A stretch of 64,000 nt of DNA from Bacteroidota bacterium (GCA_013288015.1 JABDCR010000001.1:74-64073); one strand, 5' to 3'; numbered from the stretch's first letter, positions 9,243-20,123 are shown. A program made the numbers and translations. The notes: generated by a model from the sequence alone, not told the origin.

Positions 9243-11021
9243 TTATGGAATTTTTACTGTAGCAACTGCTTCTTTCTTGCGCTCGCCCACCTGCTGACGC
9301 CACATGGCATAATACAAGCCTTTTATTTCGAGTAAATCATTGTGCTGGCCTTCTTCAATAATTTTGCCACGCTCTAACACATAAATTTTATCGGCATTCA
9401 TAATGGTAGATAAACGATGCGCTATCATTACAGTTATCTGCTCTTTTTTACCCGATATATCGCGAATGGTTTCCGTAATTTCTACTTCGGTTAAAGAATC
9501 TAAAGCAGAGGTAGCCTCATCAAAAATTAATAATTTAGGATTACGTAACAAAGCACGCGCAATTGAAAGTCGTTGTTTTTCTCCACCCGATATTTTAATG
9601 CCCCCCTCGCCTATCACCGTATCTAAACCTTTATCGGCACGGCGCAATAAATTATCGCAGGCAGCTTTATGTAAAGCAGTCATACACTCTTCATCAGTTG
9701 CTGTGGGTTTTACAAAAAGTAAATTTTCTTTTATAGTACCCGAAAATAGTTGGGTGTCTTGCGATACAAAACCTAATTGCATGCGCAACTCATCTAAATT
9801 AATGTTGCTTGCTTTTTTATCGTTATAAAGAATTGTACCATTTATAGGGTGATACAAGCCTACCAGTAATTTAACCAAGGTTGTTTTACCTGAGCCCGAA
9901 GGGCCAACAAATGCTATGGTTTCACCTTTATTAATAGTAAACGAAATATTCTCAACAGCACTTGTGTTTGCTGTTCGGTGTTTAAACGATACATTATTAA
10001 ATTCTAGTGTTTCTATAGCACCTAATTTATCGGGGTTTGCCGGTTTTACTTCTACAGGGGTGTTCATCAGTTTTTCAAAATTACTTAGTGATGCCTGTAC
10101 CTCTCTATAAGATGCTACAATATTGCCCAACTCTTGCAAGGGATTAAAAATAAAAAAGGAATAAAAAGTTAAGGTTAGTAACTGACCTACGTTTATAGAA
10201 TCTTTAAAAACTAAATAGTACAATACAAAAACAAGTGTAGTGCGCAAAAAATTAACTACCGTGCCTTGCACAAAACTTAAGCTGCGTATAAAGCGAACCT
10301 TTTTTAATTCAAGTACTAAAATTTTACCGGTAATGGTGTTTAGTCTTCCAATTTCTGATGTAGTTAAACCTAAACTTTTTACCAATTCTACATTTCGTAA
10401 GGATTCGGTTGTGGAGCCTGCCAAAGCCGTTGTTTCGCCTACAATTTGTTTTGATATGGTTTTAATTTTTTTGCTTAATAAATTGCTTATAAAAGCAAGT
10501 ATAGGAGCCGTAACAAAAAACACCGGAGCAATCATCCAATTGGCCTGAAGTGCAAAAATTAAAACAAAAGTAAAGCCTACCAGTGTTTGAAAAATTACAC
10601 TAATAAAAGAGGTGATAAATTTTTCGCAATCGGTGCGCACTTTTTGCAGTTTACCTAAAGTTTCGCCGCTACGTTGGTCTTCAAACTCCTGAAAGGGTAA
10701 ATCTAACGAACGCTTAATGCCATCCTGATATAGTTGCGCTCCGGTACGCTGAATAATTACACTGGTATAATAATCCTGAAAGTTTTTTGCGATACGAGAA
10801 ACCATTGCTACAGAAATAACACCTAATAAATACGGAATTATATCCTGAATAAAACGAGCGGTATCGCCCTTATAGGTTTGATGACCTACGCCAAATTTAT
10901 TTAATATTTTACCATAGATATAGGGGTCTAACATGGAGAAGCATTGGTTGATAGCTGCTAGCAAAAGTGCCAAAGCAACAATGCCTTTGTAGTTTTTTAA
11001 ATAAGCTAAAAGAATTTTCAT
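9243..11021 (-). CDS. ABC transporter, fused permease/ATPase (MsbA-like exporter)
   Basis: TM domain followed by Walker A GPSGSGKTT, signature ISGGEKQRLSIARALL, Walker B LLIFDEATSALD. Confidence 0.93.
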   Translation of the reverse strand: MKILLAYLKNYKGIVALALLLAAINQCFSMLDPYIYGKILNKFGVGHQTYKGDTARFIQDIIPYLLGVISVAMVSRIAKNFQDYYTSVIIQRTGAQLYQDGIKRSLDLPFQEFEDQRSGETLGKLQKVRTDCEKFITSFISVIFQTLVGFTFVLIFALQANWMIAPVFFVTAPILAFISNLLSKKIKTISKQIVGETTALAGSTTESLRNVELVKSLGLTTSEIGRLNTITGKILVLELKKVRFIRSLSFVQGTVVNFLRTTLVFVLYYLVFKDSINVGQLLTLTFYSFFIFNPLQELGNIVASYREVQASLSNFEKLMNTPVEVKPANPDKLGAIETLEFNNVSFKHRTANTSAVENISFTINKGETIAFVGPSGSGKTTLVKLLVGLYHPINGTILYNDKKASNINLDELRMQLGFVSQDTQLFSGTIKENLLFVKPTATDEECMTALHKAACDNLLRRADKGLDTVIGEGGIKISGGEKQRLSIARALLRNPKLLIFDEATSALDSLTEVEITETIRDISGKKEQITVMIAHRLSTIMNADKIYVLERGKIIEEGQHNDLLEIKGLYYAMWRQQVGERKKEAVATVKIP

Positions 11022-11093
11022 AACGGGGACAAAGATACGGTTTAGAAAAATTAGTCCATTAAAAAAACCATATTAAAAAACAGAAGGTTGAAA

Positions 11094-12380
11094 TTATTTA
11101 GCATCTAAATAAACGTGCCCATCCCGCCAATTATTTACGGCTATATACCAGGGGTCTCTGTAATTTATGTTACGAATAAGTTTAAAATTATTTTCAGAAA
11201 AAGGGTTGTTAATTTTTTCGAACCTAAATGTTATTGCATTGGGTGCACCCTCGTTACCATAAACCCAGGTTTCCATTTGGTTAGTTTTATAGGTTTTATT
11301 TGGTGGACCAAAAACAATATAAATCATGCCCATATCGGTTTTCCAACCCTCTATATGCGAGGTAAAAAAAGAGTTTGCATCCTGTATTCGGTTATAATAT
11401 CGTTTTATGAGTTCCTTAGCCCTATCCTCTCCTCCACCCAAGGTAAGCCAAAATTTATCTATAGCTGCTTGCTTATCACTAGCATTTATCATTTTTTGAT
11501 GCTCATCTTTATTCATTATAAAACGAGTGGCGGCAATCATTTGCTCATACGATAACACTTTAGGGAAATTTTGTTCAACACCCATTACGGTACATCCGGT
11601 TGTAGCAGTATCTAACCTGATAAAATAAATGCCTTGCTTGGCTATCTGCAAAGGAACGCTATGTCCATTAATACTGCTCACATAAAAAGTAGAATCGGGC
11701 ATAGTAGGATAAGGCGAGGGTAGCCGTTCACTAAATGGCGGCGGAGGTAACGAGTAATCGTTAGCAAAAAAATCTACCCGCGCTTTGTTAAAAGTTACAC
11801 GAGTGTTATAAATGTTTACCTCGTTTCCTTTTTCAATTTTGTTAGAAAAAAATACGGCTTTATTATCTCCCATTATTATATAACTCTGTTGCCCATAGGG
11901 ATCTTTTTTTTCACATTTAATATAATGGGTTTGATGCCGCTTGCCATTAACATCACTTATATTAAGTTCTATATAGGATGTTTGGGCTACATTTATTTTT
12001 AGAGGAATGTAACCCGCTAAAGTTTTTGCCTGAGGCTCGCCAACTACTTTATCACTAATATAAACGGTAGATGAATCAAAGAAAACTTTAGCATCGGCAT
12101 AAGGCAAAAATTTATAAAACACTTTTACGCGCGCTGAAAAATTACCGGCAGAGTCAATTTTTTTGTAAACAAGCTGTTTATTATCTATACTATAATATAG
12201 TTGCGAGTTTATACTATCAGCATGGTACAAAAACATGTGTACCGGTAAATCATTAACATCTTTACTGTAGGTTTTACTTTGCTCCCTTTCTCTATCTCGC
12301 TTTTGGGGTTTGGTTGTGTTGCAGGAAAATAAAACAAACAACAAACCAAATGCAGCAACAATATGTAATTTATTACTCAT
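11094..12380 (-). CDS. GWxTD domain-containing lipoprotein
   Basis: EGWKTDMGMIYIVFGPPNKTYKTNQMETWVYG is the GWxTD motif. Start taken at MSNKLHIVAAFGLLFVLFSCN (12380), which overlaps the rmuC stop; the track start at 12410 is probably too early. Confidence 0.85.
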   Translation of the reverse strand: MSNKLHIVAAFGLLFVLFSCNTTKPQKRDREREQSKTYSKDVNDLPVHMFLYHADSINSQLYYSIDNKQLVYKKIDSAGNFSARVKVFYKFLPYADAKVFFDSSTVYISDKVVGEPQAKTLAGYIPLKINVAQTSYIELNISDVNGKRHQTHYIKCEKKDPYGQQSYIIMGDNKAVFFSNKIEKGNEVNIYNTRVTFNKARVDFFANDYSLPPPPFSERLPSPYPTMPDSTFYVSSINGHSVPLQIAKQGIYFIRLDTATTGCTVMGVEQNFPKVLSYEQMIAATRFIMNKDEHQKMINASDKQAAIDKFWLTLGGGEDRAKELIKRYYNRIQDANSFFTSHIEGWKTDMGMIYIVFGPPNKTYKTNQMETWVYGNEGAPNAITFRFEKINNPFSENNFKLIRNINYRDPWYIAVNNWRDGHVYLDAK

Positions 12381-13776
12381 TACCAATTGATGTCTGTTGA
12401 TTATCATCATCTACTAAATTTGGAGGCAATGCTTTGGTAACTTTAGCACCCAATTTTTCGATGCTTTGTGCACGCGAAATTAAATTGCCCTTACCCTCTT
12501 TTAATTTATTAAAGGCTGCGCCGTAAGCCGTTTGAGTACGGTCTATATTTTTACCTATATCGCTTAAATCTTCTACAAAGGCCACAAACTTATCGTAAAG
12601 GGCGCCACTTTGTTTAGCAATCTCTAAGGCATTTTTAGTTTGCAGTTCTTGTTTCCAAATAGCTGAAATGGTACGTAGTGTTGCTAACAAAGTAGAAGGA
12701 GAAACCACTACAATTTTTCTATCCCAGGCATACGAAAATAATTCCTGGTCGGCTTGCACTGCAATGCCAAAAGAAGATTCAATTGGAATAAACAATAACA
12801 CAAAATCGGGTGTGTTTAACACCTCTGAACTTGCATAATGCTTATCACTTAAATCCTTTATATGCGCTTTAATAGAAGTAGTATGTAATTTTAAAAACTG
12901 AGCGCGTTGTTCATCCGTATCAGCCGCTAAATAATTTTGATAGGCCACTAAAGATACTTTAGAATCGACTACAATATGTTTGTTATCGGGTAAGTAAATA
13001 ATGGCATCAGGCCTTATAGTTTCTCCGTGCGCATTGTTAAGTGATACCTGTGTTTTATACTCGCCACGTTCTTTACTTAAACCACTGCGTTCTAATATTT
13101 TTTCTAAAATAACCTCACCCCAATTACCCTGGGTTTTGTTATCGCCTTTAAGAGCTTTGCTTAGGTTATTGGCATCATCGCTTACTTGTTTGTTTAATTC
13201 AACCAATTGTTTTATTTCTGTTTTAAGGGTTATTCGTTCAGCAGATTCTGCTTTGTAAGTTTTATCTACTTTATCTTCAAAATCTTTAATGCGCTCTTTT
13301 AATGGATTAAGTATAATGTCTAAATTGGTTTTATTCTGATCAGTAAACTTTTTAGATTTTTCATCTAATATTTTATTGGCAATGTTTTCAAACTCGGTAG
13401 TCAATTTTTTCTGAATTTCTTCAAGCTCTGCTTTTTGCGTTTTCAGTTTTTCATCCTGATTTTTAAAGGCTTCTTCTGCTTTAGCTAATCGGGCATTAGC
13501 CGCGCTTAAATTAGTTCGCTCAGTATTTAGGTCATTTAAAACAGCTTCTTTTTCTTTTAGCAGTTCTGCTTTTTTGCTTTCAAATTCTTTTAACAGGTTT
13601 TCTTTTTCGGTTGTGGCATGTTCAACATCCTTCTTAATAAGAAGTTTATCTGTTTCCAAAGTCGCAATTTTTTTATCAAACTCAGATGTATCCACCTTCC
13701 CGCTTTTTTGCTTGCCAAACAAAAAGCCAATAACAAGACCCACAACAATTCCTATAATTAAAAACAAAATTTGCAT
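12373..13776 (-). CDS. rmuC: DNA recombination protein RmuC
   Basis: N-terminal TM, coiled coil, then QGNWGEVILEKILERSGL...RPDAIIYLPDNKHIVVDSKVSL. Confidence 0.92.
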   Translation of the reverse strand: MQILFLIIGIVVGLVIGFLFGKQKSGKVDTSEFDKKIATLETDKLLIKKDVEHATTEKENLLKEFESKKAELLKEKEAVLNDLNTERTNLSAANARLAKAEEAFKNQDEKLKTQKAELEEIQKKLTTEFENIANKILDEKSKKFTDQNKTNLDIILNPLKERIKDFEDKVDKTYKAESAERITLKTEIKQLVELNKQVSDDANNLSKALKGDNKTQGNWGEVILEKILERSGLSKERGEYKTQVSLNNAHGETIRPDAIIYLPDNKHIVVDSKVSLVAYQNYLAADTDEQRAQFLKLHTTSIKAHIKDLSDKHYASSEVLNTPDFVLLFIPIESSFGIAVQADQELFSYAWDRKIVVVSPSTLLATLRTISAIWKQELQTKNALEIAKQSGALYDKFVAFVEDLSDIGKNIDRTQTAYGAAFNKLKEGKGNLISRAQSIEKLGAKVTKALPPNLVDDDNQQTSIGNE

Positions 13777-13822
13777 GATTTAAAATTACAATTTATACTG
13801 AACTAACCTCCGTTAATGGCCG

Positions 13823-14416
13823 TTAATTTTTCTTATTAGTCAACATAGCATCTATAAGTGGTGAAACTTCTTTAAACAAATCCATTTGAGCATCAGGGGT
13901 TTCTCTGCCCCCACTTATAATACGGGTTATTTTACCTTTTGGGTCAATTACCAAAGTAAAAGGATATCCGCTACCTAAATTATATCTATCAATAAAAGCC
14001 TGGGCATCGCTTACTATTTCTGCTTTAAAAATATGTTTAGTTAAAAATTCCTCAACCTGTTTTTTCGGGTCTTGCGAGATGGCAAGTATATTCATTTTAC
14101 CAGCATACTTTTTTAATAGCTCATTAAATGATGGCATTTCATTTATACAAGGCGGACAATGCAAATACCAAAAGTTTATAACCAAAGGTTTACCCTTATA
14201 ATCACTTATTTTTTTCTTTTTACCTTGTAAAGTCGTAATCGAATCATTAGGCATTTGGCAACCAATAACCATATCCTGCGCCTGCTTTATGCGTATAAAA
14301 ACAGAATCGAAATCAAATTTGGCATTTCTAAACTCGGTGGCTTTATCGTAACAAGTTGTTTGGGCAATAACAAAACTTTGCGCACAAATAAGTAATGCTA
14401 AAAAAAAGTTTTTCAT
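13823..14416 (-). CDS. TlpA-like thioredoxin-fold protein
   Basis: KGKPLVINFWYLHCPPCINEMPSFNELLKKY (CPPC), signal peptide. Confidence 0.85.
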   Translation of the reverse strand: MKNFFLALLICAQSFVIAQTTCYDKATEFRNAKFDFDSVFIRIKQAQDMVIGCQMPNDSITTLQGKKKKISDYKGKPLVINFWYLHCPPCINEMPSFNELLKKYAGKMNILAISQDPKKQVEEFLTKHIFKAEIVSDAQAFIDRYNLGSGYPFTLVIDPKGKITRIISGGRETPDAQMDLFKEVSPLIDAMLTNKKN

Positions 14417-14424
14417 GCTAATTA

Positions 14425-15069
14425 TTAATGCAACATGCCCTGAAGTTTTGCTTTAGCCTCCACCGTAAATTCAAGTTGGTTGCGCAATGCCCATTGCACA
14501 AATTTTTCGGTAAAAATTTGTTTTTGGCCTTCGGCTAAACGGTCTGTTTCTAAAGCAACTGTTTTTTTATCTTTTAATTTAAGGTAAAAAATATCGTAAC
14601 GATATTCTACACTATCTATTTGAGATGCAAATATTTTTTGTTCGCCTTCTAAAGAAATTAAAACGTAATTAGCAAACAAGCTCATGTAATAAACGCGTTG
14701 TACTATTTTTAAAATAAACACCAGCAAATCGGCAATGATGATGATAAATAATAAACCCGCTAAAAACATTAAGCCCGATGAGGATATCCAAAGCACGCCA
14801 CCTGCAATAGCAAAAGCACCCAACCTGATTAATTTATGAGAGATAACATCATAGGGTAAATAAAAGAATCTATCAAATGGTAAATTCATCTTTGCCAACT
14901 TGGTAGAAAACTCAGCTACCGAAAAAAACAAATACAAAATGCCCAAACCAATTTGCAAAAGGAACAAAGTGTTTCCATTAGGTACACCAATAAATAAATA
15001 ACTGCTTGTTACAATTAATGCAACAAGCAAAGTAAGTTGTTTAAATAAAGAAATGGTTAGTTTTTGCAT
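14425..15069 (-). CDS. Membrane protein, hypothetical
   Basis: Several hydrophobic segments. Start overlaps the upstream stop as TAATG. Confidence 0.55.
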   Translation of the reverse strand: MQKLTISLFKQLTLLVALIVTSSYLFIGVPNGNTLFLLQIGLGILYLFFSVAEFSTKLAKMNLPFDRFFYLPYDVISHKLIRLGAFAIAGGVLWISSSGLMFLAGLLFIIIIADLLVFILKIVQRVYYMSLFANYVLISLEGEQKIFASQIDSVEYRYDIFYLKLKDKKTVALETDRLAEGQKQIFTEKFVQWALRNQLEFTVEAKAKLQGMLH

Positions 15070-16076
15070 TAGGGTTGTTCGTTATAAATTACTTCTAAAA
15101 CAGTTTGCCCAACCACCTTCAACGTATTTTTGTCAATTAGTTTTATATCATCGGCAAGGGTGTGGTGTTCTAAAAAAAATCTGCTTTTATCAGGGTCGTA
15201 ACCAATAATATCAACACAAGGAATGTTAGCAAATTTATTTACATACACGTGGTCGTCTGTAATCGGGTTAATTTGTTTTCTGATAAAATAATTGCTGTAA
15301 CCTAAATTATTTGCCGTGCTCCAAATTTTATTTACAAAAGTTGAGGCATAAAAAACAGATACTTGCTCCTGAGGGAACACCACATTTTTTGTACCTACTA
15401 AATCCAGCAAAATACCAAACCTGGCTGTGTAGCCTTGCTTATGCAGGTTTTTGCTCCAGTACTGAGAACCCAAACCCCAATCATCTTCCATTTCGTAAGC
15501 ACTTTCAACTTGACCTTTACCATAATCCTCCATGTCCCACAACATAATATCAATGCCTATGTTTGGTTTTTGTTTTGCCATAACACGCGCAATTTCTATT
15601 AAAATACCCGCACCACTTGCACCATCGTTAACACCCGGACAAGGTTTTTTAGCATTAGCTTTATTGCTATCCTCATCGCAAAAAGGGCGAGAATCCCAAT
15701 GCGCACATAACATAACACGCGATGTATTTTCGGGATTAAAGGAAGCAATGATATTTTTTGACAACCACTTTTTTTGGTCGAAGGTGGTTACGGTTGCTTT
15801 TTGAATCATAACATCAGCACCATATTCTTTAAATTTTTTCTCGAAATAGACTACCGCTTTTTCATGCGCTTTGCTGCCCGGTTCACGTGGCCCCATATCT
15901 GCCTGTACTTTGATAAACGAAAAAGCAGAATCTTGATTAAAAGCAGGAGCAGTTACATGCTCTACTTCAACTGTTTTTACTTCAGGTTGTTTTGTTTCTT
16001 CCACCTTTTTGGTTTCGGTGTTACAAGAAGCTAAGTATAAGATGCAAGATGTAAGTAATAAAAATTTATTTTTCAT
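15069..16076 (-). CDS. M28 family peptidase / glutaminyl-peptide cyclotransferase-like lipoprotein
   Basis: RVMLCAHWDSRPFCDEDSNKANAKKPCPGVNDGASGAGILIEIARVM and DIMLWDMEDYG. Start moved to MKNKFLLLTSCILYLASC (16076). Confidence 0.85.
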   Translation of the reverse strand: MKNKFLLLTSCILYLASCNTETKKVEETKQPEVKTVEVEHVTAPAFNQDSAFSFIKVQADMGPREPGSKAHEKAVVYFEKKFKEYGADVMIQKATVTTFDQKKWLSKNIIASFNPENTSRVMLCAHWDSRPFCDEDSNKANAKKPCPGVNDGASGAGILIEIARVMAKQKPNIGIDIMLWDMEDYGKGQVESAYEMEDDWGLGSQYWSKNLHKQGYTARFGILLDLVGTKNVVFPQEQVSVFYASTFVNKIWSTANNLGYSNYFIRKQINPITDDHVYVNKFANIPCVDIIGYDPDKSRFFLEHHTLADDIKLIDKNTLKVVGQTVLEVIYNEQP

Positions 16077-16083
16077 TATTGGT

Positions 16084-17610
16084 TTAATTAATTGTCCAGG
16101 TGGCTCCTTCTTTGCCATCTTTTATTTGAATGCCACTTTCCTGCAAACGATTACGTATCTCATCAGATGTGGCATAGTCTTTATTATCTTTTACTTTTTT
16201 GCGCAAATCAATTACCAGGTTCATCACATTATTTAAAGCTTCAACACTTTTACCTGTTTGCTCTTCGCGTTTTATACCCATTACGTCCACTAAAAAATCC
16301 TGATAGATTTTTTTCAATAAAGTAATATCATCAGCAGTAAGTGTTTCTTTTTTATCGTTGGCTGAATTGATGATACGGGCACACTCAAATAATTGAGAAA
16401 GTAAAATGGGTGTATTAAAGTCGTCATTCATGGCTGCATAACATGCCTCTTGAATTTTCTTAATATCAACTGATGAAGTCGCAGACGGACTTAGTTTTTC
16501 CAACGTACTATAACTTTCTATCAAACGGTTATACCCTTTTTCTGATGCTTGCAGGGCTTCGTTAGAAAAATCCAAGGTGCTTGAGTAATGTGTTTGCATC
16601 ATAAAAAAACGTACCACCATTGGGTTATATGCTTTTTCAAAAAGCGGATGCTTGCCATCTAACTTTGCCTGAGATGGTGTAGCACTTGGCGAATCGGCAG
16701 CTAGTTTCATCCCTGTAAATAATTCTACCGGTAAAAAAACATTGCCTAAGGAGCGCGACATTTTTTGTCCGTTAAGCGTAAGCATATTTGTGTGCACCCA
16801 GTAATTTACCGGTGCAGCACCGCAGCAACCTACACTTTGCGCAACCTCGTTGGTGTGATGGGTTGGAATTAAATCCATGCCGCCGCCATGTATGTCAAAC
16901 GTTTCGCCTAAATATTTTTGACTCATAGCCGAGCACTCAATATGCCAACCAGGGAAACCAACGCCCCAAGGCGAGTTCCAGCGCATAATGTGTTCGGGCT
17001 TAGCTTTTTTCCATAATGCAAAATCTAAGCGACCTTTCTTTTCTTCTTGTCCGTCAAGTTCGCGTGTGTTTTCTAACTGGTCATCTAAATTCCTACCCGA
17101 AAGAATTCCGTAGTTATGTGTTTTAGCAAATTTTTCTACATCAAAATAAACGTTGCCATCTTTTTCGTAAGCAAAACCCTGCTTAATAATTTTTTCAGTC
17201 ATTTCAATTTGCTCAGGTATATGACCTGATGCTGTAGGCTCTATACTTGGCGGGCAGTTATTAAACAAAGCCATCACCTCACGAAATCCAAAGGAATAAC
17301 GTTGTACAATTTCCATAGGCTCAAGCTGCTTTAAGCGTGCTTGTTTACCAATACGGTCTTCGCCTGTGCCAGCAACTTCATCTTCTAAATGTCCTACATC
17401 GGTAATGTTGCGTACATAACGTACTTTGTACCCAATGTGTAACAAGTAACGGTACATAATATCGAAAGAAGTAAATGTGCGGCAGTTGCCTATGTGCACA
17501 TCGCTATAAAGGGTTGGTCCGCAAACATACATGCCCACAAAAGGGGCATTAATGGGTTTAAATAATTCTTTTTTACGGGTTAATGTGTTATAAATATATA
17601 ATGGCTGCAT
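16084..17610 (-). CDS. cysS: Cysteine--tRNA ligase
   Basis: YVCGPTLYSDVHIGNCRTFTSFDIMYRYL, WGVGFPGWHIECSAMSQKYLGETFDIHGGGMDLIPTHHTNEVAQS, KMSRSLGN (KMSKS-like). Confidence 0.97.
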   Translation of the reverse strand: MQPLYIYNTLTRKKELFKPINAPFVGMYVCGPTLYSDVHIGNCRTFTSFDIMYRYLLHIGYKVRYVRNITDVGHLEDEVAGTGEDRIGKQARLKQLEPMEIVQRYSFGFREVMALFNNCPPSIEPTASGHIPEQIEMTEKIIKQGFAYEKDGNVYFDVEKFAKTHNYGILSGRNLDDQLENTRELDGQEEKKGRLDFALWKKAKPEHIMRWNSPWGVGFPGWHIECSAMSQKYLGETFDIHGGGMDLIPTHHTNEVAQSVGCCGAAPVNYWVHTNMLTLNGQKMSRSLGNVFLPVELFTGMKLAADSPSATPSQAKLDGKHPLFEKAYNPMVVRFFMMQTHYSSTLDFSNEALQASEKGYNRLIESYSTLEKLSPSATSSVDIKKIQEACYAAMNDDFNTPILLSQLFECARIINSANDKKETLTADDITLLKKIYQDFLVDVMGIKREEQTGKSVEALNNVMNLVIDLRKKVKDNKDYATSDEIRNRLQESGIQIKDGKEGATWTIN

Positions 17611-17709
17611 GACTATTTTAAAGAGTGTAAAAGTACCTTTTTTTTGGCAGCCAAAAGCAGGCTTTTATTAATGATTTTACTATCTTGCTTGGGTTTTAAA
17701 CAACATAAA

Positions 17710-18165
17710 ATGGAAACAAAACTTCAGGTAAAAAACACTATAGATATTAAAGCCACAGCCACCCAAGTTTGGGATGCCTTGGTAAACCCAGCTAAAACCA
17801 AAGTTTATATGTTTGGCTGCGAAACGGTATCTGATTGGAAAGTGGGTAGCCCGCTTTTATGGGAAATGATTTACGAGGGTAAAAAACTAATACCCGTAAA
17901 GGGCAAAATTTTAGCCATTCAGCCTAATAAACTTTTAAAATACACGGTTATAGACCCAAACGCATCGTACCCCGATATACCCGAAAATCACTTAAATGTA
18001 ACTTATGAGCTTGCCGAACAAAACGGGCAAACCACTTTAACTGTTTTACAAGACGGTTTTGAAGGTGCCGCCGAAGGCGAAAAACGCTACAAAGATGTTG
18101 CCAACAATGGCGAGGGTTGGAACCCCATTTTAGTGCAGATAAAAAAACTGGTAGAAGGCAATTAA
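17710..18165 (+). CDS. SRPBCC (START/Bet v1-like) domain protein
   Basis: METKLQVKNTIDIKATATQVWDALVNPAKTKVYMFGCETVSDWKVGSPLLWEM. Track ORF starts at 17644; ATG at 17710 begins the domain. Confidence 0.8.
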   Translation: METKLQVKNTIDIKATATQVWDALVNPAKTKVYMFGCETVSDWKVGSPLLWEMIYEGKKLIPVKGKILAIQPNKLLKYTVIDPNASYPDIPENHLNVTYELAEQNGQTTLTVLQDGFEGAAEGEKRYKDVANNGEGWNPILVQIKKLVEGN

Positions 18166-19541
18166 TTTATAGCAGCCACAATTGAACTTACAAAATCATC
18201 TTGCTTAAAGTTTTTGTGCTGTGTTAAACCCAAGCGAACTACTACCAGTTTTTTTGATGGTATAACAAACACACGTTGCCCCTCGTAGCCATCAGCAAAA
18301 TACATATCGGCAGGTGAGTTTGGACACTCTCTTTCTTTTTCGCCTGCATTTAACCAAAATTGATAACCGTACTCCTTTTTTTCGGAAGCCGGAGCAGGCA
18401 CGGCAGTTTGCGCAACCCAATCTTCGGTTAAAATACGTTGACCATTGTACAAACCTTTGTTGTAGTATAGTAAACCAAAACGAGCCCAATCTCTGGCAGT
18501 AGCATACATATAGGATGAACCTACAAAAGTCCCTGATTCATCAGGCTCCATAACAGCACTATACATCCCAATTTTATAAAACAAACTATCGTATGGGAAT
18601 TTATGATAGCCCTTATCGCCAACAATTTGCCTTACCATGCGAGATAAAATATTGCTGTTACCGCTTGAATAATAAAACACCGTGCCCGGTTTATCTTTCA
18701 GAGGATGAGAAGCCGTATATGCTCCCATATCTGAACGCTGAAATAACATTTTAGTAGCATCGCAACTCTTGGCATAATTTTCTTCAAAAGCTAAACCACT
18801 GCTTTGCTGCAATAAATCTTTAGTAGTAATAACATGGCGCGGGTCGGTATCGTCTCTCCATTCAGGTACCGGAGCGGGGTCATTAATATTTAATTGTCCG
18901 TTTTTTACCAATATACCTACTAAAGCACCGGTTACACTTTTAGTCATGCTCCAGCCCAATAATTTAGTGTCTTTAGTAAAACCGGGCGCATATTGTTCAG
19001 CCACAATTTTACCATCGTACAAAATAATTACTGCACGGGTGCGAATTGGTTTAGTGGTATCTGCTTCTTTAAAAATATTATTTACAGCCTCCATTAACTT
19101 TGCTTGGTTTACCCCCGCAGGAATGCTATCCGTAATTTTATTACCCATAGGCCAAGTAACCGTATCTTGATTTATGGTAGGTGTTTGAGCTAAATTGAAA
19201 TCTTGTTTGCGTAATTCATCTTCGGGCATTTCGCTAACCAAAGTAGCCCCTAAACCTTTGCGATAAATGGCTTTGTATTTACAAAAACCAAATACCGACC
19301 CTGTTACCGAAGAGTCTTTATAATCAACTGTAAATGTTCCCAACTTCATAGCAGCAAAACCCAATTCTTGTTCGCGTACTTGCTGCTCATTACGATGTGC
19401 CACAAATATAGCCGAACACATATTTTTAGCCCCATAACCACTTATTATTGGAAAAGATTTACGGCAATAATTAATGCCATAAGCCAATGCCACTACTACA
19501 ACCAATAATAGTATACGTTTAATTAATTTCTTTTTTTGCAT
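18162..19541 (-). CDS. Serine hydrolase, class C beta-lactamase/esterase-like
   Basis: LLGWSMTKSVTGALVGILV (SxxK) and YYSSGNSNILSRMV (YxN-like). Confidence 0.88.
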   Translation of the reverse strand: MQKKKLIKRILLLVVVVALAYGINYCRKSFPIISGYGAKNMCSAIFVAHRNEQQVREQELGFAAMKLGTFTVDYKDSSVTGSVFGFCKYKAIYRKGLGATLVSEMPEDELRKQDFNLAQTPTINQDTVTWPMGNKITDSIPAGVNQAKLMEAVNNIFKEADTTKPIRTRAVIILYDGKIVAEQYAPGFTKDTKLLGWSMTKSVTGALVGILVKNGQLNINDPAPVPEWRDDTDPRHVITTKDLLQQSSGLAFEENYAKSCDATKMLFQRSDMGAYTASHPLKDKPGTVFYYSSGNSNILSRMVRQIVGDKGYHKFPYDSLFYKIGMYSAVMEPDESGTFVGSSYMYATARDWARFGLLYYNKGLYNGQRILTEDWVAQTAVPAPASEKKEYGYQFWLNAGEKERECPNSPADMYFADGYEGQRVFVIPSKKLVVVRLGLTQHKNFKQDDFVSSIVAAIN

Positions 19542-19586
19542 AGTAAATTTATTGACAGATAAATTTAGTAAATAAAATGGATGGTT

Positions 19587-19600
19587 TTACAATATTGTAA
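19587..19600. promoter_or_regulatory. Perfect 14-bp palindrome in divergent intergenic region
   Basis: TTACAATATTGTAA is its own reverse complement. Confidence 0.45.
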
Positions 19601-19680
19601 CTAAGAAAATTTAGTAGGTTTGATGAACAAAAAATATAATCAATTTCACAATTAGACAAACAACTTAAATTCAAAAGAAT

Positions 19681-20088
19681 ATGATAGCAAAACAAACAAT
19701 TGGTTTTTTAATAATAGCCATTGGGCTATTTGCTTGTAGCAACAATAATGGTGGCACTTATCAGCAAAAAGTTCAGTCGGTTGAAGAGATTGAACGTGCA
19801 CAACCAACCAATTTTTTAAACGCAAGTGGGACTTTTAACCCAACTTTATTTGGCAATAATTTAAAAGTTCATGGTGTAATTAAAAATAAAGCAACAGTAG
19901 CTACTTATAAAGATGCAGTAGTTAAAATAACTTATTATAGCAAAACAAAGACTTCATTAGGGAGTAATAATTATACGATTTACGACTTTTTTCCTCCAAA
20001 CACAGAAAAAACTTTTGAATTAAAAATAGACAACTATCAGAATGTAAGCACAATTGGGCTGGATGTTATAAAAGCAACACCTAATTAA
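19681..20088 (+). CDS. Small lipoprotein, hypothetical
   Basis: MIAKQTIGFLIIAIGLFACSNNNGG lipobox, 135 aa. Confidence 0.6.
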   Translation: MIAKQTIGFLIIAIGLFACSNNNGGTYQQKVQSVEEIERAQPTNFLNASGTFNPTLFGNNLKVHGVIKNKATVATYKDAVVKITYYSKTKTSLGSNNYTIYDFFPPNTEKTFELKIDNYQNVSTIGLDVIKATPN

Positions 20089-20123
20089 CGCTTGTACTCT
20101 AAGAGAGATGTAGAATAAATAAA

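Noticed and set aside
9403-9828. 141-aa antisense ORF within the ABC transporter gene
   Set aside because: Opposite the conserved Walker/signature region; no independent coding signal.
19587-19600. BlaI/MecI-type operator next to the beta-lactamase-like gene
   Set aside because: Half-site spacing differs from the usual dyad and no blaI/blaR gene is nearby; kept only as a generic palindrome.
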